Below, in pieces: positions 44,342-51,661 of a stretch of 64,000 bases of DNA (position 1 is its first letter; each line of letters opens with the position of its first letter). The DNA comes from Fuscovulum sp. GTDB taxonomy: Bacteria > Pseudomonadota > Alphaproteobacteria > Rhodobacterales > Rhodobacteraceae. Where the stretch lies: NCBI GenBank assembly GCA_035192965.1, contig CP136571.1, positions 888,501-952,500 of the forward strand, given 5' to 3'. Both the position numbers and the translations under genes were made by a program. The notes under the pieces are model-generated. The model did not search any database, was not told where the DNA came from, and saw only the letters and a program-made list of their open reading frames with translations.

Positions 44342-45049
44342 TCACACCGACACGCCAAAGATCCGGCCCACACCCGCGGTGATCGCCATCGCCGCCGCGC
44401 CCCAGAACAGCACCCGCGCCGTGGCCCGCAGTTTCGGCGCGCCCCCGGCATAGGCCCCCAGCGCGCCAAGCCCGGCAAGGCTGATCAGCGTGGCCACGAC
44501 GACCGCCGGAATGATCTGCGCCTCGGGCGCGATGGCGGCGGCGGCCAGCGGCACCGCAGCCGCCACCGTGAAGGTCAGCCCCGATGCCAATGCCGCCTGC
44601 AACGGATTGGCGGCGTGCAGGTCTGACAGGCCCAGCTCATCGCGCATATGCGCGCCAAGCGCGTCTTTCGTGGTCAGCTCGCGCGCGACCAGCGCGGCGG
44701 TTTCCCGTGACAGGCCACGGGATTCATAGATCGACGCCAGTTCCTTTTCCTCGGCGGCGGGCGTGTCCTGCAGGGCCTGTCGTTCCCGCGCGATATCGGC
44801 GCGTTCCACATCCGATTGCGAACTGACCGACACATATTCCCCGGCGGCCATCGACATTGCCCCCGCCGCCAGCCCGGCCGCCCCGGCAATCAGGATCGCG
44901 GCGCGGCTGGGGTCGGCAGCGGCCACCCCGACGATCAGCGATGATACCGATACGATGCCGTCATTCGCTCCAAGGACAGCCGCGCGCAGCCAGCCAGCCC
45001 GGTCAAGGTAGTGCAATTCCTCATGCGCGGATTGATAGGGAAGGGTCAT
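44342..45049 (-). CDS. VIT/CCC1-family transporter
   Basis: This 235-aa inner-membrane protein of the vacuolar-iron-transporter family has AVLGANDGIVSVSSLIVGVAAADPS in TM1, AGAMSMAAGEYVSVSSQSDVERADIARER after TM2, a helical cytoplasmic metal-binding region and three C-terminal helices. VIT proteins move Fe2+ or Mn2+ by proton antiport. The ATG overlaps the histidine kinase stop by 2-4 nt, so it is the third gene of an RR-HK-VIT operon and is probably controlled by that system. Confidence 0.92.
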   Translation of the reverse strand: MTLPYQSAHEELHYLDRAGWLRAAVLGANDGIVSVSSLIVGVAAADPSRAAILIAGAAGLAAGAMSMAAGEYVSVSSQSDVERADIARERQALQDTPAAEEKELASIYESRGLSRETAALVARELTTKDALGAHMRDELGLSDLHAANPLQAALASGLTFTVAAAVPLAAAAIAPEAQIIPAVVVATLISLAGLGALGAYAGGAPKLRATARVLFWGAAAMAITAGVGRIFGVSV

Positions 45050-46395
45050 GGCAATGGGTCCATTCTGTTTGGTGGATGTGCCTGCAACAGAAGTGCAGCA
45101 CGGAACCCGGCGGTCTGCCCGGGAAGGGGAGAGAGAAGGCGAAGGTCCGATCCGATGCGCCCGGCAATTGTCTGCACGATGGCAAGGCCAAGCCCGCTGC
45201 CATCGCCCCCGGATGCGCCCCGGACGAACCTGTCGGTCAGCAGGGAAAGCTGTTCGGGCGGGATGACGGGGCTGTCATTGTCAACCGTCAGGGTGCCGCC
45301 CGTATCCAGCCGGACCTGCACCGCCCCGGCCTGTCCATGGCGCAGCGCGTTCTCGATCAGGTTGCGCGCCACGATGGCCACGGCATCCGGGTCCACCAGC
45401 GACATCACCGCCGCATCGGGCAGGGCAAGGGCGACGCGGCCCGCATCCGGCCCATGGTCAAAGTCGCGCACCACCAGCGACAGGATGGCGCAAAGATCGG
45501 TCGGGGTGTCGGAGACCAGACGCGCCCCTTCGGCGCGGGCCAGTTGCATCAGCCGTTCCGACAGGCGCGTCAGGCGTTTCAGCGTCTGTTCCGCCTCATC
45601 CGCGCGGCGGCGGGTCTCTGTGTCAGTCGTCTGCTGGCGCAGGCGCTGCACCTGCGCCAAGGCCCCGGCCAGCGGCGTGCGCAATTCATGCGCGGCATTG
45701 GCGGCAAAGCTGCGTTCGGCGGCAAAGGCCATATCCAGCCGCGCCAGAAGATCATTCACCGTATCGGCAATCGGGCGCAGCTCGGCGGGCAATCCATCCA
45801 CCACCACCGGGGAAAGCGCCGTGGCCCCCCGGCGCGAAAGCTGATTGCGCAGCGCCTCCAGCGGGCGCAGCCCGAAGCCCAGCCCGTAAAAGATGGCCAC
45901 CACGCTGAGCGGCACCATGACCAAAAGCGGCAGGGCCAGCGCGATGGCCATTTCCACCCCGACCTCCTTCCGGTGGGACAGGGGTTCGGCGATGGTCAGG
46001 ATGACCGTCCCGCGCACGGCGGATTCCTGATAATAGCGATGGACCTCTGCGTCGTGGAAACCGGACTGCGGGAAAGCGGGGAAATCGCCCGGATCGGCGC
46101 GGTGCGAGGTAAGCAGGACACCCCCCCGATCGTCGCGCACCACATAGGTGAAATGTTCGTCATGCGCGGCAAGGCCGGTGACACGGCGGGTGATGCCCGC
46201 CTCTTCGCGGTTCAGAACATCGACCACCGCCAGTTGCAGGATGCGTTGCCCCGTTTCCTGCAAGGCGGAATCGAACACCTCATCCAGTTCCGCTGACAAG
46301 AGCCGCGCGGTCAGAACCGCCGTCGCCAGCCACAAAGCCGTGACGATGACCGACAGCGCGATGGCCGAACGGATGCGGATCGACCCCGGCCTCAT
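45046..46395 (-). CDS. Sensor histidine kinase (OmpR-type partner)
   Basis: This 449-aa membrane kinase has TM1 at about 11-33, a periplasmic domain at about 34-148 rich in His (H78, H81, H98, H114, H119), and TM2 at about 149-171. HAMP/HisKA follow, with phospho-acceptor His236 in AANAAHELRTPL. The ATPase domain has ARNLIENALRHG (N-box) and GDGSGLGLAIVQTIA (G-box). The periplasmic His residues could bind metal, which is inferred. It overlaps both the response regulator and VIT genes. Confidence 0.94.
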   Translation of the reverse strand: MRPGSIRIRSAIALSVIVTALWLATAVLTARLLSAELDEVFDSALQETGQRILQLAVVDVLNREEAGITRRVTGLAAHDEHFTYVVRDDRGGVLLTSHRADPGDFPAFPQSGFHDAEVHRYYQESAVRGTVILTIAEPLSHRKEVGVEMAIALALPLLVMVPLSVVAIFYGLGFGLRPLEALRNQLSRRGATALSPVVVDGLPAELRPIADTVNDLLARLDMAFAAERSFAANAAHELRTPLAGALAQVQRLRQQTTDTETRRRADEAEQTLKRLTRLSERLMQLARAEGARLVSDTPTDLCAILSLVVRDFDHGPDAGRVALALPDAAVMSLVDPDAVAIVARNLIENALRHGQAGAVQVRLDTGGTLTVDNDSPVIPPEQLSLLTDRFVRGASGGDGSGLGLAIVQTIAGRIGSDLRLLSPLPGQTAGFRAALLLQAHPPNRMDPLP

Positions 46396-47057
46396 GGCTG
46401 CGCCAACCGATAGCCAAGCCCGCGTTCAGTGACGATGACATCCGCCCCCAGCTTTTTGCGCAGGCGGCTGATATGCACCTCGGTCGTGTTGCTTTCGACC
46501 TCGGCATCAAAGGAATACAGGCGTTCCTCCAGCACGGATTTCGAAAGCAGCTGCCCCGGTTTTTGTAGGAACGCCTCCAGCAGCACCCATTCCCGCGCCG
46601 TCAGCGGCACGGGCTTGCCCGCCCGCAAAAGGCGGCGCGCGGCAAGGTCGATGGACAGATCGCGCAGGTCGATGCAGGGGTTCGGGTTGCCCGCATAGCG
46701 GCGCGACACTGCGCCGATGCGCGCGGACAACTCGCTCAGATCAAAGGGTTTGACCAGATAGTCATCGGCCCCGGCATTCAGCCCGTCGATCCTGTCGGAC
46801 ACCTGATCCAGCGCTGTCATGATGATGACAGGCGTCTTTGCCCCCCCGGCGCGGAGTTTGCGCAGAAAGGGCAGGCCGCGCCCGTCGGGCAGCATCAGAT
46901 CCAGAAGGATCAGATCGAAATGCGCGGTGGCCAGCGCATCATCCGCCGCATCCAGCCGCGCCGCCCAGTCGACGGAATGACCCTCGCCCTCGGCCTGTTC
47001 GCGGATGGCGGTCGCGATCACGCGATCATCTTCGATCAGCAATATCCGCATCGGCAT
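46392..47057 (-). CDS. OmpR/PhoB-family response regulator
   Basis: This 221-aa regulator has a receiver domain (MRILLIEDDRVIATAI, phospho-Asp53 in LILLDLMLPDG, Thr in VIIMTALD, Lys in DDYLVKPFDLSEL). A winged-helix output domain follows (LTAREWVLLEAFLQKPGQLLSKSVLEERLYSFDAEVESNTTEVHISRLRKKLG). It resembles the PmrA/QseB/BqsR group. AAGGGA lies upstream of the ATG. It is divergent from the PepSY-flavoprotein operon, and a direct repeat suited to this class lies between. Confidence 0.94.
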   Translation of the reverse strand: MPMRILLIEDDRVIATAIREQAEGEGHSVDWAARLDAADDALATAHFDLILLDLMLPDGRGLPFLRKLRAGGAKTPVIIMTALDQVSDRIDGLNAGADDYLVKPFDLSELSARIGAVSRRYAGNPNPCIDLRDLSIDLAARRLLRAGKPVPLTAREWVLLEAFLQKPGQLLSKSVLEERLYSFDAEVESNTTEVHISRLRKKLGADVIVTERGLGYRLAQP

Positions 47058-47098
47058 GGTGTCCCTTCGGGCCGTTCTGCACGCCTGTTACCGCGCCA

Positions 47099-47115
47099 AC
47101 CTGACGGCGACCTGA
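47099..47115. promoter_or_regulatory. Direct repeat ACCTGA-N5-ACCTGA, candidate response-regulator site
   Basis: Two ACCTGA hexamers are 11 bp apart, one helix turn, as in target sites of PmrA/PhoB-class regulators. The second copy also forms an inverted repeat (CCTGAAGC / GCTTCAGG, 47111-47138). It sits in the 141-nt gap between the divergent response regulator and PepSY genes. Confidence 0.55.
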
Positions 47116-47198
47116 AGCAGATTTTCCCCGCGCTTCAGGCAGGCGTCAGTTTCACGGCACAAAAGGGCAGCGTGGATAAGCCCTGCGGAGTGTCACGC

Positions 47199-47507
47199 AT
47201 GATCCGATTGTCAACAAGCCTTGTCATCGCCTGCCTGCTGATCGTCGCACCGGCGTTGGCAGATGACGATTGCGCCGTCCCGATGGCCGAGTGGCAGCCG
47301 CGCGATGCGGTGATGGAACTGGCGGCAACGAATGGCTGGCGCGTGGATCGCATCCGTCTCGATGACGGCTGTTACGAGGTCACCGGCCAAGATGCACAGG
47401 GCCGCTGGATCGAGGTGAAGCTCGACCCCGCCACCCTGTCGATCGTCGAGATGGAGTTCGACGGCCACGGCCATGGCGGCGGCAGCCGCAGCGAAAACGA
47501 AGACTGA
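47199..47507 (+). CDS. Small periplasmic PepSY-domain protein
   Basis: This 102-aa protein has a clear Sec signal (MIRLSTSLVIACLLIVAPALA) and one PepSY domain (DAVMELAATNGWRVDRIRLDDGCYEVTGQDAQGRWIEVKLDPATLSIVEMEFDG). The mature C-terminus is GHGHGGGSRSENED, which may bind metal. Two Cys (DDDCAVP and DDGCYEV) could form a disulfide. Small PepSY proteins often sit beside PmrA- or BqsR-like two-component genes. It is the first gene of the flavin-redox operon. ATG 47199 is chosen for the signal peptide. Confidence 0.88.
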   Translation: MIRLSTSLVIACLLIVAPALADDDCAVPMAEWQPRDAVMELAATNGWRVDRIRLDDGCYEVTGQDAQGRWIEVKLDPATLSIVEMEFDGHGHGGGSRSENED

Positions 47508-47548
47508 ACACCGGGTCTTGCACCCGCCCTGAGATGGAGAAACGGAAA

Positions 47549-47914
47549 ATGAAACAGGTAGTCGCCCTTGTCCTTGCAGGCAGCGCCCTTGTTGCCGGAC
47601 CGGACGCGCAGGCCGCGAACGCACCGGTAGCGGCGCATGGCTTTGCCTATGATGCGCCGATGGCCGCCGCCGGCCCATCGCTTGCGCCCCTGCGTGTCAG
47701 TGAGGACGGGGAAGAGGGAAGCTGGTTCTGGTCCAATGGCGGCGGCAGCGGGTCCGGCGATGACAATGGCGGCGACAGCGACGATTGCACCGCAGCCGAC
47801 GATCCGTCCTGCGCGCAGGGTGGGGCGGGCAACGCCGCGCCCGCAGGCACCGTCGCCCCGCCGCAGAACGGGCTTTTCACCAACGGCACCGCGCCGCAGG
47901 TCAAATCGAACTGA
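47549..47914 (+). CDS. Secreted Gly/Asp-rich protein of unknown function
   Basis: This 121-aa protein has a probable signal peptide (MKQVVALVLAGSALVAGPDAQA). Near residues 52-80 lies a low-complexity acidic stretch (EDGEEGSWFWSNGGGSGSGDD, then NGGDSDDCTAADDPSCAQGG). I do not recognise a family. The two Cys and the many Asp could bind metal or form a disulfide loop. The stop is 14 nt before the DUF2271 gene, so it is co-transcribed. I prefer ATG 47549 (GGAG upstream) to ATG 47534. Confidence 0.7.
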   Translation: MKQVVALVLAGSALVAGPDAQAANAPVAAHGFAYDAPMAAAGPSLAPLRVSEDGEEGSWFWSNGGGSGSGDDNGGDSDDCTAADDPSCAQGGAGNAAPAGTVAPPQNGLFTNGTAPQVKSN

Positions 47915-47928
47915 CAGGAATATCCGAC

Positions 47929-48399
47929 ATGAAACCGCTTCTTGCCGCATTGGCACTGACCACCGCGATCATCGCCCCCGGCCTTGCTCTGGCCCGCCCT
48001 GTCACCCTGACGGCCAATCTGTCTCAATACGGGGGGCAGGGGGCTTATCTCGCAATCTATGTGACCGACCCTTCGGGTGCCTATGCCGGCAGCCTGTGGA
48101 TGGCAGGGGGGAAGTCCAAGTATTACAAGCATCTGTCTGATTGGGCCCGGCTGACCGGGGGCGATGTGGCGCAGGTAGACGGCATCACCGGGGCCAGTGT
48201 CGGGGCCGGGCGCAGCCTTGAACTGACGATGGATCTTGCCGATGCCCTGTTCGATGCGGGCTATACACTGCATGTCGATGCAGCGGTCGAAGATATGCGC
48301 GACAGCCCCGGCGAAATCGCCGTGCTGCTGACGACGGAAGGCGCAGGCCAGCCCGTGGCAGGGCGGCGCTACGTCGCCGATTTCACCTATGCCTTCTGA
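47929..48399 (+). CDS. DUF2271 periplasmic protein with flavinylation-like motif
   Basis: This 156-aa protein has a signal peptide (MKPLLAALALTTAIIAPGLALA) and a DUF2271 domain (LTANLSQYGGQGAYLAIYVTDPSGAYAGSLWMAGGKSKYYKHLSDWARL). Residues 84-90 read DGITGAS, which fits the ApbE flavinylation consensus D-x-x-(S/T)-G-A-(T/S); Ser90 would be the FMN acceptor. The adjacent operon partners are a PepSY-flavoreductase and ApbE. I infer a periplasmic flavoprotein electron carrier. Confidence 0.85.
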   Translation: MKPLLAALALTTAIIAPGLALARPVTLTANLSQYGGQGAYLAIYVTDPSGAYAGSLWMAGGKSKYYKHLSDWARLTGGDVAQVDGITGASVGAGRSLELTMDLADALFDAGYTLHVDAAVEDMRDSPGEIAVLLTTEGAGQPVAGRRYVADFTYAF

Positions 48400-48411
48400 C
48401 AGGTGACCGGC

Positions 48412-50619
48412 ATGCTGCGCGCCCTTCACCGCTGGCCGGGCCTTCTGGCCGCTGCCCTTCTGATCGCGCTGTCGCTCAGCGGGGCAATGCTGTCGGTCTT
48501 TCCGGCGATTGAGGCCGTCACTGCACCGGCCGCCCTGTCGGAGCAGACGGTGGGCGATCTTGCGGCCAAAGTTCTGCTCGTGCATCCGACGGTGGAGCAG
48601 ATCCGCCGCGCGCCGTCGGGCAGGATCACCGCCTATTGGTTTGATGGCGATGCGCCGGGGGCGGCAGTGGTGGACCCGGCCACCGGGCGGGACGCGGGTA
48701 GCGCTGATCCGTCTGCGCTGCGAAACTGGCTCACCGATTTTCACCGCGCCCTGCTGATGGAGGATGCCGGACGCTGGACCACCGCCGCAGGCGCGCTGGC
48801 CCTGCTGGTGCTGGCCTGTTCCGGCGCGGTCCTGATCGCGCGGCGGCAGGGCGGGTGGCGGCGCTGGTTTTCTGCCCTGCGCGGCCCTGCCGCCGGGCGC
48901 TGGCATGGGCAAACCGCCCGCATCGCCGTGGCGACGCTGATGCTGACGGCGCTGACGGCACTGTGGATGACAGCATCGACCTTTGATCTTCTGCCCGCGG
49001 ATGAGGCCAATCCCGCCTTTCCAACGGCTGTCAGCGGCCAGACCGGCCTTTCCCCCGCAGACATGCCCGCCCTCGCCGCCCTGTCCGTGGCCGATCTGCG
49101 CGATCTGACCTTTCCCTATGCCGGCGATGGGGCGGATGTCTTCACCGTGACCACCGACGCAGGCACCGGTTATGTTGATCAGGGCACGGGCGCGCTGCTG
49201 GTCTGGGCGGCACCGGGGCCATGGGCGCGGATCGGTGAATGGGTCTATCTGCTGCACACGGGCGAAGGGGCGGCGCTTTGGGGCGTGATCCTTGGCCTGC
49301 TGACGCTGACGGTTCCGGTTCTGTCTGTCACCGGCGCGCTGATCTGGCTGCGCCGCCCGCGCAACCGCGCCGCGCTTTCCCGCATGGCCAGCGTAGGGGC
49401 AGCCCGGACCGTGATCCTTGTCGCCAGCGAAGGTGGCAGCACCTGGGGCTTTGCCACGGCGCTGGGTCGCGCTTTACAGGCGGCGGGGCAAAGCGTTCAC
49501 CTTGCGCCGCTGTCGGCCTTTGCCCCCGCGGGCTATGCGCAGGCCGAACAGATCATCGTCATGGCGGCCACATGGGGCGATGGGGATGCCCCGGCCTCGG
49601 CCCTTGGCATGGAAGATCGGCTGGCCGCCTTTCCCCCGCTGCCCTCTGTCCCGCTTGTCGTTCTTGGCTTTGGCGACCGCAGCTTTCCAGCCTTCTGCGC
49701 CTTTGCCGAACGGCTTGACGCCGCCGCGCGGCGGGCAGGCTGGGCCAGCCTGTTGCCACTGGACCGGATCGACCGCCAATCAGCGCAGGGCTTTGCCCGC
49801 TGGTCGCGTGATCTGGGCGCGGCCATGGGCATCGCGCTGGATGTGGTCCATCAACCCGCCGCACCGCGCAGCACGGCGATCACCCTGATCTCGCGCCGCG
49901 ATTACGGGCAGGCGGTGCAGGCCCCCACCGCGATCCTGCGCTTTGCCCTGCCGCGCGCCACCCTTGTCGGCTGCCTGTCCGGGCAGGCCATGGCCCGCTT
50001 TCGCCCCGGCGATCTGCTGGGCATCCTGCCCGAAGGCAGCCTTCTGCCGCGCTACTATTCGCTGGCCTCCGGCACACGGGATGGCTTTGCCGAGATTGTG
50101 GTGCGCAAGCAACCGGGCGGCCTGTGTTCGGGGCAGTTGATGGATCTGCAACCCGGCCAGCGCATCCGCTGCTTCGTCAAACCCAATCCCGGCTTTCAAC
50201 CGGATGCCGGATCATCCCCGCTTATCCTTGTAGGCGCGGGTACGGGCATCGGGCCGCTGGCAGGTTTTGCGCGCGCCAATGCGGCGCGGCGGCCGATCCA
50301 CCTGTGGTTCGGGGCGCGGCACCCCGATGCGGATTTCCTGTATCAGGAGGATCTGGCCACATGGGCCGCCGATGGCCGCCTGACGGACCTGCACACCGCC
50401 TTTTCCCGCACGGAACCGCGCCAGCATGTGCAGGATCGCCTGCGCGCCGATGCCGACCGGGTGCGCGCCCTTGTCGCCACAGGCGCGCGGATCATGGTCT
50501 GTGGCGGGCGCGACATGGCGCAAGGCGTGCGCGGCGCGCTGGAAGAGATTCTGGCCCCCATCGGCGTCACCACACAGAGTTTGCAGGCCGGGGGGCGCTA
50601 TGCCGAAGACAGTTACTGA
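48412..50619 (+). CDS. PepSY-TM / flavodoxin / FNR fusion (membrane flavoreductase)
   Basis: This protein of about 735 aa has an N-terminal PepSY-associated membrane part (TMs near 10-32, 123-143, 170-190, 289-313). Candidate haem His are in DFHRALLMEDAG and YLLHTGEGAALW. The flavodoxin-like domain (about 333-475) has VILVASEGGSTWGFA, MAATWGDGDAPAS and VLGFGDRSFPAFC. The ferredoxin-NADP-reductase part (about 485-735) has FAD motif PRYYSLAS, GLCSGQLMDL, GAGTGIGPLAGF and VCGGRDMAQGV. It should pass NAD(P)H electrons across the inner membrane. I prefer ATG 48412 (AGGTGA upstream) to GTG 48403. Confidence 0.92.
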   Translation: MLRALHRWPGLLAAALLIALSLSGAMLSVFPAIEAVTAPAALSEQTVGDLAAKVLLVHPTVEQIRRAPSGRITAYWFDGDAPGAAVVDPATGRDAGSADPSALRNWLTDFHRALLMEDAGRWTTAAGALALLVLACSGAVLIARRQGGWRRWFSALRGPAAGRWHGQTARIAVATLMLTALTALWMTASTFDLLPADEANPAFPTAVSGQTGLSPADMPALAALSVADLRDLTFPYAGDGADVFTVTTDAGTGYVDQGTGALLVWAAPGPWARIGEWVYLLHTGEGAALWGVILGLLTLTVPVLSVTGALIWLRRPRNRAALSRMASVGAARTVILVASEGGSTWGFATALGRALQAAGQSVHLAPLSAFAPAGYAQAEQIIVMAATWGDGDAPASALGMEDRLAAFPPLPSVPLVVLGFGDRSFPAFCAFAERLDAAARRAGWASLLPLDRIDRQSAQGFARWSRDLGAAMGIALDVVHQPAAPRSTAITLISRRDYGQAVQAPTAILRFALPRATLVGCLSGQAMARFRPGDLLGILPEGSLLPRYYSLASGTRDGFAEIVVRKQPGGLCSGQLMDLQPGQRIRCFVKPNPGFQPDAGSSPLILVGAGTGIGPLAGFARANAARRPIHLWFGARHPDADFLYQEDLATWAADGRLTDLHTAFSRTEPRQHVQDRLRADADRVRALVATGARIMVCGGRDMAQGVRGALEEILAPIGVTTQSLQAGGRYAEDSY

Positions 50620-51562
50620 TCGCGGGGAACGGGCCCTGTCAGGGCCAACGATGGGCACAGTCTGGCAGGTGCTGGTGGATGGCCCGCTTCCCGAAGATCA
50701 CCGCGCTCGCCTGACCACCGCCCTGCAAGCGGCGGTGGATGAGGTGGATGACCAGATGTCCACATGGAAACCCGACAGCGCGCTGATGCGCCTGAATGCG
50801 GCCCCGCTGAATGTCTGGCTGCCCCTGCCGCGCGCGCTGCTCACCGTGGTGGAGGCGGGCCTTGCCATCAGCGCGTCGACGGAAGGGGCGTTCGAGATGA
50901 ACATGGGCGTGGCGGTGCGCGCCTGGGGGTTCGGGCCTGCACCGATGGACCTGTCGGCGATCCGTGCCGCCAGTGCCGCCCCGCGTATCCGCGCGACCGA
51001 TGCACTGCAGATCAATGCGGCGATGGGCCTTGCGCGCAAGACCGCACCGCTGTCGCTTGATCTGTCGGGTATCGCCAAGGGTTACGGTGTCGACCGGCTG
51101 GCAGAAACCGCCCGCGCGCTGGGTGTTGCCCACGCCCTGTGTTCGATCGACGGCGAGGTGCGGGCGCTGGGCACGCGGCGGGATGGCCACCCCTGGACCG
51201 TGGGGATCGACAGGCCGGACGATCCCGGACAGGCCACCCCGCGCGGCAATCATTCCGTGATCGCGCTGGCCGATGCCGCCGTCGCCACATCTGGCAACTA
51301 TCGGCATTTCGTCGATATCCGGGGCACGCGTCTGGCCCATACGATGCACCCGGATACTGCTGCCCCGCTTGTGAACTCCCCCGCCTCGGTCACGGTGATG
51401 GGCCAGTCCTGCATGATGGCCGATGCCATGGCGACCGCGCTGATGGTCATGGGCGCACCAAAGGGCCGCGCCCTTGCCGCGCGGCAAGGGCTGCACACGC
51501 TGTTTCTAATGCCAGAGGGGGCAGGGCTGGCCGCCACGGGCACAGGCCTGTTCGCCGCCTGA
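50600..51562 (+). CDS. apbE: FAD:protein FMN transferase (ApbE family)
   Basis: This 320-aa protein attaches FMN covalently to Ser or Thr of target proteins. Family parts are LSGPTMGTVWQVLVDG, EGAFEMNMGVAVRAWGFGP, SLDLSGIAKGYGVDRLAE, ALCSIDGEVRALGTRRDG, ATSGNYRHFVDIRGTRLAHTMHPDTAAP and MMADAMATALMVMG. No signal peptide or lipobox precedes the domain, unlike many ApbE proteins. The ATG lies inside the end of the reductase gene (20-nt overlap), so the two are translationally linked. The likely target is the DUF2271 protein. Confidence 0.93.
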   Translation: MPKTVTDRGERALSGPTMGTVWQVLVDGPLPEDHRARLTTALQAAVDEVDDQMSTWKPDSALMRLNAAPLNVWLPLPRALLTVVEAGLAISASTEGAFEMNMGVAVRAWGFGPAPMDLSAIRAASAAPRIRATDALQINAAMGLARKTAPLSLDLSGIAKGYGVDRLAETARALGVAHALCSIDGEVRALGTRRDGHPWTVGIDRPDDPGQATPRGNHSVIALADAAVATSGNYRHFVDIRGTRLAHTMHPDTAAPLVNSPASVTVMGQSCMMADAMATALMVMGAPKGRALAARQGLHTLFLMPEGAGLAATGTGLFAA

Positions 51563-51661
51563 TCCGATCCGGGCACCTCTTGCGCCCGCCCCGACCGCCG
51601 CGGACGCGCTGCCAATACCCCCCTTTCCCCCGCCGCCCCCTTCCGCCATGGTCACCCCACC

